Origin: Vulcanimicrobiia bacterium | GTDB taxonomy: Bacteria > Vulcanimicrobiota > Vulcanimicrobiia > Vulcanimicrobiales > Vulcanimicrobiaceae | Direction of reading: 5' to 3' | NCBI GenBank assembly: GCA_025451135.1 | Contig: JANWKW010000003.1 | Span: 1 to 7,527 of the forward strand | Length of the DNA stretch: 7,527 bases | Shown here: piece after piece, positions 1-5,270 of the stretch | How positions within the stretch are numbered: position 1 is the stretch's first letter | Layout of the letters: each line of letters starts with the position of its first letter | Program-made: the position numbers and the translations under genes | Notes under the pieces: generated by a model | The model's database searches: none | What the model saw: the letters and a program-made list of their open reading frames with translations, nothing else | Told to the model about the DNA's origin: nothing

Positions 1-777
1 GATCAGCTCGACGACCGCGCTATGCAGCGACGAGGTCGAGAACTTCGGCGCCGTGCAGCCCTCGATGTAGTGGACCTTGGCGCCCTTGTCGGCGATGATC
101 AGGGTCCGTTCGAACTGGCCCATGTTCTCGGTGTTGATGCGGAAGTAGGCCTGGAGCGGCATCGGGCATTCGACGCCCGGCGGCACGTAGACGAACGATC
201 CGCCCGACCACACGGCCGAGTTGAGCGCGGAGAACTTGTTGTCGCCGACCGGGATGACGGTCGCCAGGTACTTCTGGACGATCTCCGGATGCTCGCGCAC
301 CGCCGTGTCCATGTCGCAGAAGATCACGCCGAGCTTGTCGAGCTCCGCGCTGACGTTGTGGTAGACGACTTCCGACTCGTACTGGGCCGAGACGCCGGAG
401 AGGAACTTGCGCTCCGCCTCGGGGATGCCGAGCCGGTCGAAGGTGCGCTTGATGTCGTCGGGGACGTCGTCCCACGAGCGTTCCGTCTTATCCGTCGACT
501 TGACGTAATAATGGATGTTGGCGAAGTCGATCTCGTTGAGCAGGGCGGTGTCGCCCCACGTCGGCATCGGCTTGGAGATGAAGACGTCGTACGCCCGCAG
601 GCGGAACTCGCGCATCCACGCGGGCTCGTTCTTCATCTCGGAGATACGCTCGACGATCTCCCTGGTCAGGCCCATCTGGGACTTGAAGACGTAATTCTCT
701 TCAGAGTCGTGGAACCCGTGTCGGTAGTCTTCGATGAGGGATTCGGGGCTGGTCGCAGCCGTCAATTCGGTCGCCAT
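1..777 (-). CDS. sufB: Fe-S cluster assembly scaffold SufB, N-terminal part (cut by window edge)
   Basis: SufB is the central scaffold subunit of the cytoplasmic SufBCD complex, on which iron-sulfur clusters are assembled. The 259 visible residues are a little over half of the usual length of about 470. They show the SufB N-terminal pattern: KNEPAWMREFRLRAY at about residues 49-63, then a proline/tryptophan stretch, FLSGVSAQYESEVVYHN (125-141), the SALNSAVWSGGSFVYVPPGV block (183-202), the INTENMGQFERTLIIAD strand (214-230) and YIEGCTAP (237-244) with Cys241. The catalytic C-terminal core is outside the window. The start is fixed: an in-frame TAA lies 11 codons upstream with no ATG, GTG or TTG between. 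The only Shine-Dalgarno-like bases (GGAG at 783-780) sit just 2 nt from the ATG. The gene is divergent from speD and is probably the first gene of a suf operon running out of the window. Family assignment is firm; operon membership is inferred. Confidence 0.96.
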   Translation of the reverse strand, partial: MATELTAATSPESLIEDYRHGFHDSEENYVFKSQMGLTREIVERISEMKNEPAWMREFRLRAYDVFISKPMPTWGDTALLNEIDFANIHYYVKSTDKTERSWDDVPDDIKRTFDRLGIPEAERKFLSGVSAQYESEVVYHNVSAELDKLGVIFCDMDTAVREHPEIVQKYLATVIPVGDNKFSALNSAVWSGGSFVYVPPGVECPMPLQAYFRINTENMGQFERTLIIADKGAKVHYIEGCTAPKFSTSSLHSAVVELI

Positions 778-786
778 GGCTCCGCC

Positions 787-815
787 AGCGTACCCCCAGG
801 GGGCACCTTAGTCAA
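787..815 (-). promoter_or_regulatory. Predicted sigma70-type promoter of sufB
   Basis: Read on the minus strand, TTGACT (815-810) lies 17 nt upstream of TACGCT (792-787). The first matches the -35 consensus at five of six positions; the second keeps the key first, second and last bases of TATAAT. Transcription would start near 780, only about 3 nt before the sufB ATG, so the mRNA would be leaderless or nearly so. The 17-nt spacer contains CCCCCTGGGGG, a perfect 11-bp palindrome, which could be a protein-binding site or chance in a GC-rich stretch. No other good promoter was found between here and the speD promoter on this strand. Confidence 0.55.
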
Positions 816-840
816 GATAGTGAAGTCGGAACTTGATTAA
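808..840. promoter_or_regulatory. Inverted repeat between sufB and speD, possible operator
   Basis: TTAGTCAAG (808-816) and CTTGATTAA (832-840) are inverted copies matching at 8 of 9 positions, separated by 15 nt. The left arm overlaps the -35 box of the sufB promoter, so a bound protein would affect sufB transcription directly. Read on the minus strand the arm is CTTGACTAA, which resembles the half-site of IscR-type Rrf2 regulators, known to control isc/suf genes. In known IscR sites, however, the half-sites face each other, whereas here they point outward. Half of the conservation may simply reflect the -35 hexamer. The regulator is not in the window, so an operator role is inferred. Confidence 0.4.
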
Positions 841-868
841 CTCCTCGGTCCCCCTGTGGGAACAGCCC

Positions 869-897
869 TTTACAAGGGGGGGGTGAGGGGGTACTAT
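869..897 (+). promoter_or_regulatory. Predicted sigma70-type promoter driving speD
   Basis: TTTACA (869-874) is followed after exactly 17 nt by TACTAT (892-897). Both hexamers are close to consensus, and they stand out in a GC-rich region. Transcription would start near 904, giving speD a leader of about 190 nt. The spacer is nearly all G on the plus strand (a run of eight G, TGA, a run of five G). The -35 box lies inside a small palindrome, CCCTT-TAC-AAGGG (866-878). The promoter faces away from the sufB promoter. Confidence 0.65.
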
Positions 898-903
898 GGT
901 CGC

Positions 904-1091
904 CGGACCGTTTCGGGTCCACGGTGGTAGGAAGGCGCTCCTTTAACGCGCCATCGCGGCAGGCCGCTCGCGCGCCGAAAAGCGCTGGCAAGAGCTTGCC
1001 GATAGGTCAGGGACGTGACTGCACTGCAGACGCCAGCTGACGTAGTCCGGAGGTGGGATTTCCCCCGAGGGTTGAGGAGAGTCTTCCTAAA
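904..1091 (+). promoter_or_regulatory. Long, potentially structured 5' leader of speD
   Basis: This is the stretch between the predicted transcription start and the speD TTG codon. Hairpins visible by eye are GGACC/GGTCC (905-909 with 916-920), GGCGC/GCGCC (934-938 with 948-952), GCGG/CCGC (956-959 with 964-967, 4-nt loop) and GGCAA/TTGCC (987-991 with 996-1000, GAGC loop). GGCGC at 934-938 could instead pair with a second GCGCC at 972-976, so two exclusive folds are possible. I could not match it to a SAM, SAH or glycine riboswitch consensus that I know. No long reading frame other than weak short ones is present. Short GC-rich stems arise easily by chance at this base composition, so a regulatory RNA is only a candidate. 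Confidence 0.35.
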
Positions 1092-1095
1092 TTGA
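1015..1095 (+). CDS. Possible 26-codon upstream ORF coupled to speD
   Basis: A GTG at 1015 opens 26 codons (starting MTALQTPADVV) and stops with TGA at 1093-1095, which overlaps the speD TTG start as TTGA. An AGG at 1004-1006 lies 8 nt upstream of the GTG as a weak ribosome site. The peptide has no recognisable domain and is rich in arginine near its end. The stop/start overlap is the arrangement seen in translationally coupled genes, and the speD ribosome site lies in a small hairpin that a translating ribosome would open. Nothing else shows that it is translated; a short open frame like this may be chance. Confidence 0.2.
   Translation: MTALQTPADVVRRWDFPRGLRRVFLN
1075..1088 (+). promoter_or_regulatory. 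speD Shine-Dalgarno inside a small hairpin
   Basis: AGGAG (1075-1079) is the best ribosome-binding sequence before the speD TTG start, with a rather long spacing of 12 nt. It can pair with TTCCT (1084-1088) through five base pairs, one of them G-U, around an AGTC loop. The site could therefore be masked until the hairpin is opened. It also supports the TTG at 1092 over the earlier GTG at 1053, whose only nearby purine-rich sequence directly abuts it. Confidence 0.4.
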
Positions 1096-1502
1096 ACGCA
1101 CTTGGTACGCACATCGTGTGCGAACTGTCGGGCTGTGACGAACAGCGACTGGTCGATATCGACACGATCCGCACAATGCTCATCGAAGCCGCGAAGGTGT
1201 CGCGCGCGACGATCATGGAGAGCGCGTTCCACCGTTTCCAGCCGCAGGGCGTCTCTGGGACGGTGATCCTTGCCGAATCGCACCTGGCGATCCATACCTG
1301 GCCGGAAAAGGGCTATGCCGCGATGGATTTCTACACGTGCGGCGACCATACCGACCCGTGGCTCGCTTGCGAGTACGCCGCCAAAGCGCTGGGCGCCAAG
1401 GCGATGCGGACGACCGAGATCAAGCGCGGCATCGAGTCCGGCGAAGGCAACCTCACCCACATCGTCACCCGTGACGAGAACTCCGAAGTCCTGACCGCCT
1501 AA
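1092..1502 (+). CDS. speD: S-adenosylmethionine decarboxylase proenzyme, class 1B
   Basis: SpeD decarboxylates S-adenosylmethionine to supply the aminopropyl donor for polyamine synthesis, using a pyruvoyl group made by self-cleavage. With the TTG start the protein is 136 residues, close to the roughly 120-135 typical of the small bacterial/archaeal type. The opening MNALGTHIVCELSGCD matches the family N-terminus. The cleavage site is Glu62-Ser63 in VILAESHLAIHTWPE, with processing residues His68 and Cys83 (in FYTCGDH). These are the same numbers as in the well-studied Thermotoga enzyme, which supports this start. A GTG at 1053 would add 13 unrelated residues (GFPPRVEESLPK before the conserved part) and has no spaced ribosome site. 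ALGAKAMRTTEIKRG near the C-terminus is also typical. The gene has its own promoter and a terminator directly behind it, separating it from speE. Confidence 0.95.
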   Translation: MNALGTHIVCELSGCDEQRLVDIDTIRTMLIEAAKVSRATIMESAFHRFQPQGVSGTVILAESHLAIHTWPEKGYAAMDFYTCGDHTDPWLACEYAAKALGAKAMRTTEIKRGIESGEGNLTHIVTRDENSEVLTA

Positions 1503-1529
1503 CCGCGGCCGGGCGACCACCCGAGATCC

Positions 1530-1565
1530 AGCGGAGCTGCCGAAAGGCGGCTCCGCTTTCTTTAT
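1530..1565 (+). terminator. Intrinsic terminator after speD
   Basis: A 12-bp stem (1530-1541 with 1546-1557), perfect apart from one U-G pair, closes on a GAAA tetraloop and is followed by TTCTTTAT. It begins 27 nt after the speD stop and ends 14 nt before the speE start. The T tract is broken by a C, so some read-through into speE is possible. No convincing promoter lies between this terminator and speE. Confidence 0.85.
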
Positions 1566-1579
1566 GCAATCTAGGCGCC

Positions 1580-2467
1580 GTGCCCAAAACCGAACAGTGG
1601 CAGTGGTACGTCGAGGAATTCTCGCCGACCGAGACCCACTCACATGCGATCGACGAAGTCTATTACGCCGGGAGGACGCCCTTCCAGTCGGTCGGCGTGA
1701 TCCGCACGCCCGTCTTCGGGAAGATGCTGATCCTCGACGGCGACACCCAGAGTTCGCAGAACGACGAGAAGATCTACCACGAGTCGCTGGTCCACCCGGC
1801 GATGGCCGGCGCGGCCGACCGCTCGGACGTCCTGATCCTGGGGGGCGGCGAGGGCGCGACCCTGCGCGACGTGCTCCGGCACCCCGACGTGAAGCGCTGC
1901 ACGATGGTCGACATCGACGGCAAAGTGGTCGAGCTCTCCAAGCAGTATCTGCCCGAGTGGGCCGACGGCGCCTTTGAGGATCCGCGCGCTCACGTGATCA
2001 TCGGCGACGCGCTCGCCTTCCTGAAGACCGACAAGGACCGCTACGGCGTCATCATCTCGGATCTGACCGAGCCGCTCGAGGACTCGCCCTCGAACATCCT
2101 GTTCAACCACGATGTCTTCAAGGACATCAAGGCGCGGCTGGCCGACGGCGGCGTCTACGTCCTCCAAGCCAGCACGGCCGGCTTCCATAATATGTCGCTG
2201 CACGCCAAGATGGCGCGCACGCTGCGGGCGTACTACAAGCACGTCGTCTCGTTCTACACGCACGTGCCGGCCTTCGACAACGACTGGGCGTTCATCGCCT
2301 GCTCAGACCGGATCGACCTCTCGACCCTCGAGACGGCGGCGGTCGATGCGTACTGCGCGCAGCTCAAAGGCGAGAACTACTTCTACGACGGGCAGACGCA
2401 CCGACGGATCTTCTCGTTGCCGCTCTACTTGCGGCGCGAACTGGCCAAGCCGGGAGAGACGTTCTAG
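1580..2467 (+). CDS. speE: Aminopropyltransferase of the spermidine/thermospermine synthase family
   Basis: The enzyme transfers the aminopropyl group of decarboxylated SAM to a polyamine, releasing methylthioadenosine; it should act in the cytoplasm on SpeD's product. The 295 residues contain the N-terminal beta domain (FGKMLILDGDTQSSQNDEKIYHE, about 46-68) and a Rossmann methyltransferase-like fold with LGGGEGATLRD (87-97), acidic VDID (110-113), GDA (142-144) and the catalytic-Asp motif DLTEP (161-165). Typical spermidine synthases have a D-S-(S/T)-D-P motif there. DLTEP, QSSQNDEKIYHESLVHP and HVPAFDNDWAFIACSD (228-243) instead resemble plant ACL5 thermospermine synthase (DLADP, QSAERDEFIYHECLIHP, HVPSFADTWGWVMASD, recalled from memory). 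The product may thus be thermospermine rather than spermidine. The GTG start is the only one that keeps the conserved N-terminus. Its ribosome site is weak (AGG at 1573-1575). It abuts the next gene exactly. Confidence 0.92.
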   Translation: MPKTEQWQWYVEEFSPTETHSHAIDEVYYAGRTPFQSVGVIRTPVFGKMLILDGDTQSSQNDEKIYHESLVHPAMAGAADRSDVLILGGGEGATLRDVLRHPDVKRCTMVDIDGKVVELSKQYLPEWADGAFEDPRAHVIIGDALAFLKTDKDRYGVIISDLTEPLEDSPSNILFNHDVFKDIKARLADGGVYVLQASTAGFHNMSLHAKMARTLRAYYKHVVSFYTHVPAFDNDWAFIACSDRIDLSTLETAAVDAYCAQLKGENYFYDGQTHRRIFSLPLYLRRELAKPGETF

Positions 2468-3277
2468 ATGGGACGTTACGACGGCAAGGTCGTGCTGGTC
2501 ACGGGCGGCGGAAGCGGCCTCGGCCGCGACATGGCGCTCGCGTTCGCGGCTGAAGGCGCGACGGCGTGCGTTATCGGGCGCCGCCAGGAGAAGCTCGACG
2601 AGACCGTCGCCGCGATCGAAGCGGCCGGTGGCAGCGGCTTCGGACTCGCCTGCGACGTGCGCGACGCGGCCCGCGTCGAAGCCGTCATCGGCGAGATCGC
2701 GTCGCGCGCCGGCGGCATCGACGTGCTGGTCAACAACGCGGCCGGCAACTTCGTCGCCCCGACCGAGCAGCTCTCGCCCAACGGCTTCAAAGCCGTCGTC
2801 GACATCGTGCTGCTCGGCACGTTCAACTGCACGCGCCTCGCGTTCGACGCGCTCAAAGCGCGGCGCGGCGCGATCCTCAACATCATCGCGTCGTACGCCT
2901 GGAGCGGCGAACCCGGCGCGATCCACTCCGCCAGCGCCAAGGCCGGCGTGCTCGCGATGACCCGCACGCTCGCCGCCGAGTGGGGCCGCTACGGGATCCG
3001 CGCCAACGCGATCGCGCCCGGTCCGATCCACACCGAGGGGACCGATAAGCACCTGTGGAGCGTCGGCGACGTCGAGGAGACCATCCGCCGCCAGATCCCG
3101 CTCGGGCGGCTCGGCCGGCCGGCCGACGTCTCGCGAGCGGCGCTCTTCCTGTGCTCGGCCGACGCCGAATGGATCTCGGGCGCGACCCTGGCGGTCGACG
3201 GCGCCCACTGGCTGGACGGCGGGACCCTGGACTTTCGTGGGGCGTTCGATCGCCTGACGAAAGCGGTAGACGGCTAA
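2468..3277 (+). CDS. SDR oxidoreductase, 2,4-dienoyl-CoA reductase-like
   Basis: This is a 269-residue short-chain dehydrogenase/reductase with the NAD(P)-binding TGGGSGLG motif (12-19), CDV (62-64) and NNAAGN (89-94). The usual catalytic Tyr-x-x-x-Lys is absent: Lys158 is preceded four residues earlier by Ser154, while a tyrosine lies at 143 in ASYAWSG. That is the spacing of mitochondrial 2,4-dienoyl-CoA reductase (Tyr199, Ser210, Lys214 in the human enzyme). NNAAGNFVAPTEQLSPNGFK, SASAKAGV, LAAEWGRYGIR and APGPI also follow that family. The likely reaction is NADPH-dependent reduction of 2,4-dienoyl-CoA to an enoyl-CoA in unsaturated fatty acid breakdown. The Arg38-Arg39 after the first fold unit suits NADPH. 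It starts on the base after the speE stop, with GGGAGAG (2452-2458) inside speE as ribosome site. Exact substrate is inferred. Confidence 0.88.
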   Translation: MGRYDGKVVLVTGGGSGLGRDMALAFAAEGATACVIGRRQEKLDETVAAIEAAGGSGFGLACDVRDAARVEAVIGEIASRAGGIDVLVNNAAGNFVAPTEQLSPNGFKAVVDIVLLGTFNCTRLAFDALKARRGAILNIIASYAWSGEPGAIHSASAKAGVLAMTRTLAAEWGRYGIRANAIAPGPIHTEGTDKHLWSVGDVEETIRRQIPLGRLGRPADVSRAALFLCSADAEWISGATLAVDGAHWLDGGTLDFRGAFDRLTKAVDG

Positions 3278-3306
3278 CCCCGGCAAACGTAGGCTACAGG
3301 CAAGCC

Positions 3307-3735
3307 ATGTCGATCGATCCACATCACGCCGCGGTCCACGAGTGGGAGAAAGAGAAGTCCTACTTCGTGAAACTGCTCGACCTCAAGCTCGAGCACGTCG
3401 AACGCGGACGCGCGGTGATGCGCATGCCCTATCGGCCGGAAGTCCAGAACGGCACCGGCGCCATCCACGGCGGCGCCATCGTGAGCCTGTGCGACACCGT
3501 GTTCTACATCGCGCTGGCCTCGATCTACGGCCGCGAGCAAGACACCACCACCGTCTCGCTCCAATGCAATTTCCTGGCGCCGGCGACCGGCGACCTGGTC
3601 GCCGAGGCGACCGTGCTGCGCTCCGGGCGCCGCATCTGCTACGGCGAAGTCCTGGTCCGCTCCGGCGAGAAGATCGTCGCGCACGCCACCCTCAACTTCT
3701 TGAACTCGTACCCCGAGGAGAGACCGACCGCATGA
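3307..3735 (+). CDS. PaaI/YdiI-type hotdog-fold acyl-CoA thioesterase
   Basis: This is a 142-residue single-domain protein, the usual size for the PaaI thioesterase family, which hydrolyses acyl- or aryl-CoA thioesters as a dimer or tetramer of hotdog folds. The active-site helix reads NGTGAIHGGAIVSLCDTVFYIAL (residues 48-70 overall), with Asn48, the His54-Gly55-Gly56 motif and Asp63 as probable catalytic residues. TTVSLQCNFLAPATGDLVAEA (81-101) is the conserved beta region. The ATG at 3307 has AGG at 3298-3300 spaced 6 nt. The reading frame is open far upstream, but that part overlaps the SDR gene and has no family similarity. The stop overlaps the gcvT start as ATGA. Next to a dienoyl-CoA reductase-like gene, an acyl-CoA substrate is plausible; the substrate itself cannot be read from the sequence. 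Confidence 0.88.
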   Translation: MSIDPHHAAVHEWEKEKSYFVKLLDLKLEHVERGRAVMRMPYRPEVQNGTGAIHGGAIVSLCDTVFYIALASIYGREQDTTTVSLQCNFLAPATGDLVAEATVLRSGRRICYGEVLVRSGEKIVAHATLNFLNSYPEERPTA

Positions 3736-4835
3736 CCGCCGAGACGCTCAAGCGCACCGCGCTTCACGACGAACACCTCAAGCTGGGCGGCCGGCTGGTG
3801 CCGTTCGGCGGATTCGAGATGCCGGTCCAATACGCCGGAATCCTCAAGGAGCACGACGCGGTCCGCAATCGCGCCGGCCTCTTCGACCTCTCGCATATGG
3901 GGCAGTTCATCCTCGAGGGCGAGAACGTGGCGGCCTGGGCCGACCGGCTGACCATCAACGCGGTCGAGACGATGAAGCCGCTGCAGGCGCGCTACAACAT
4001 CTTCTGCAACGCCGCCGGCGGCGCGCACGACGACGTGATCTTCTACAAGCTCGACGGTCGCTGGCTGCTGGTCGTCAACGCCTCCAACGCGGACAAGATG
4101 TGGAAGCTGCTCAACGCGCACGTGGGCGACTCGGGCGTCAAGCTCACCAGCCTTCACGGCAAGAACGCGCTGATCGCAATCCAAGGGCCCAAGGCGCTGG
4201 CGATGCTGCAGCCGCACGTCGACATCGACCTCAATGCCGTCAAGTACTACTTCTGCGCCGAAGCGACCGTCTACGGCAAGAACGCCGTGCTGGCGCGGAC
4301 GGGCTACACCGGCGAGGACGGCTTCGAGCTGTTCGTCGACGGCGCCGACGCGCCGGAGATCTGGACCGCGCTACTGCGCGACCACGTCGCCGACGGCCTC
4401 GAGCCGTGCGGACTGGGCGCGCGCGACGTGCTGCGCCTCGAAGCCGGCATGCCGCTCTACGGCCACGAGATGACCGAGGAGATCACCCCGGTCCAGGCCG
4501 GCTTGAACTGGGCGCTCAAACTCGGCAAGCCCGCCTTCACCGGCAAAGAAGCGCTCGCCGCGCAGGTCGAGGCGGACACATTCCCGCGCATCGCCGGTCT
4601 GGTGATGAACGGCCGCGTCCCGGCCCGCGAAGGCTATAAGGTCTTCCTCGGCGACCGGGAAGTCGGCGAGATCCGAAGCGGGTCGATGGCGCCGTCCTGC
4701 GGGGGCAAGAACATCGCGACGGCATTGGTCGAGAAAGATGCCGCAACCCTCGGCGCCGAACTCGAGGTCGAGATCCGCGGAGCTCGGCACGCCGCGACCG
4801 TCACCGCCCAGCCGTTCTACAAGCGCCCGAAATAG
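3732..4835 (+). CDS. gcvT: Glycine cleavage system T protein (aminomethyltransferase)
   Basis: GcvT takes the aminomethyl group from lipoylated GcvH, releases ammonia and makes 5,10-methylene-THF. The protein has 367 residues, as usual for the family. Conserved stretches in order are LVPFGGFEMPVQY (22-34), RAGLFDLSHMGQ (47-58), the folate-site acidic pair in GGAHDDVIFYKL (Asp100/Asp101), ARTGYTGEDGFELF, and GARDVLRLEAGMPLYGHEM. The barrel domain with GEIRSGSMAPS and the FYKR ending complete it. The ATG overlaps the thioesterase stop, and GAGGAG (3715-3720) lies 11 nt upstream, so translational coupling is likely. The reading frame is open further upstream but that part overlaps the thioesterase gene. 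It heads the gcvT-H-PA-PB set; no glycine riboswitch-like sequence precedes it. Confidence 0.97.
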   Translation: MTAETLKRTALHDEHLKLGGRLVPFGGFEMPVQYAGILKEHDAVRNRAGLFDLSHMGQFILEGENVAAWADRLTINAVETMKPLQARYNIFCNAAGGAHDDVIFYKLDGRWLLVVNASNADKMWKLLNAHVGDSGVKLTSLHGKNALIAIQGPKALAMLQPHVDIDLNAVKYYFCAEATVYGKNAVLARTGYTGEDGFELFVDGADAPEIWTALLRDHVADGLEPCGLGARDVLRLEAGMPLYGHEMTEEITPVQAGLNWALKLGKPAFTGKEALAAQVEADTFPRIAGLVMNGRVPAREGYKVFLGDREVGEIRSGSMAPSCGGKNIATALVEKDAATLGAELEVEIRGARHAATVTAQPFYKRPK

Positions 4836-4867
4836 TTCTCGCTTCCTCTTCCTTGTAAGGAGCCTCC

Positions 4868-5248
4868 ATGTCGCTGCCCCAAGATCTTCACTACAGCAAC
4901 GACCACGAGTGGGTCAAACTCGAGGGCGACGTCGCGACCGTCGGCATCACCGACTACGCGCAGAACTCGCTCGGCGATATCGTGTTCGTCGAGCTGCCGA
5001 AGGTCGGCACCGTCTTCGGGCAGGGCGACAACGTCGGCGTGATCGAGTCGGTCAAGGCCGTCTCGGATCTGTTCACGCCGGTCGCCGGCCGCGTCTCCGA
5101 GGTCAATACCGCGCTCGACGCCGATTCGTCGATCCTCAATCGCGAGCCGTACACCGACGGCTGGCTGTTCAAGATGAAGGACGTCGGCGAAGAACAGCTC
5201 GAGTCGTTGCTCGACGCCGCCGCATACGCGAAACTGACCGCAGAGTAG
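4868..5248 (+). CDS. gcvH: Glycine cleavage system H protein (lipoyl carrier)
   Basis: GcvH carries the aminomethyl intermediate on a lipoyl-lysine arm between the P and T proteins and is re-oxidised by the L protein (dihydrolipoamide dehydrogenase). The 126-residue length is standard. HEWVKLEGDVATVGITDYAQ (13-32) and LGDIVFVELP (35-44) are typical. The lipoylation site is Lys63 in ESVKAVSD, followed by the conserved PVAGRVSEVN and the DGWLFKMK strand. The ribosome site AAGGAG (4857-4862) stands 5 nt before the ATG and is the strongest in the run, fitting the need for abundant H protein. It lies 32 nt after gcvT and 22 nt before gcvPA. Lipoate attachment enzymes and the L protein are not in this window. 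Confidence 0.97.
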   Translation: MSLPQDLHYSNDHEWVKLEGDVATVGITDYAQNSLGDIVFVELPKVGTVFGQGDNVGVIESVKAVSDLFTPVAGRVSEVNTALDADSSILNREPYTDGWLFKMKDVGEEQLESLLDAAAYAKLTAE

Positions 5249-5270
5249 TCCCCACCCCGTAAGGAAGACC

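Noticed and set aside
22..840. 272-codon plus-strand open frame opposite sufB
   Set aside because: It is the GC-rich antisense shadow of sufB, is arginine/valine-rich with no recognisable family motif, and runs through the sufB promoter.
896..946. 16-codon ATG frame at the -10 box of the speD promoter
   Set aside because: Its ATG overlaps the -10 hexamer and precedes the predicted transcription start, so it would not be on the transcript.
924..1040. 38-codon GTG frame in the speD leader
   Set aside because: No ribosome site upstream, no coupling to speD, arginine/serine-rich content expected by chance; weaker than the 1015 frame.
904..1091. Known SAM-I, SAM-II or SAH riboswitch upstream of speD
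   Set aside because: I looked for their conserved core sequences and did not see them; only unassigned stems are present.
1562..1580. Promoter for speE around TATGCAATCT
   Set aside because: At best three of six bases match a -10 hexamer, and no -35 sequence lies at the right distance because that region is the terminator stem.
3278..3306. Glycine riboswitch upstream of the gcv genes
   Set aside because: The 29-nt gap is far too short, gcvT itself overlaps the preceding gene, and the other gcv gaps are 32 and 22 nt.
3055..3306. Upstream extension of the thioesterase frame into the SDR gene
   Set aside because: The extension overlaps the conserved SDR C-terminus, has arginine-rich shadow composition, and the protein similarity begins just after the ATG at 3307.
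2303..3322. 339-codon minus-strand open frame opposite the SDR gene
   Set aside because: Shadow of the SDR gene and the speE end; no family motif, compositionally biased.
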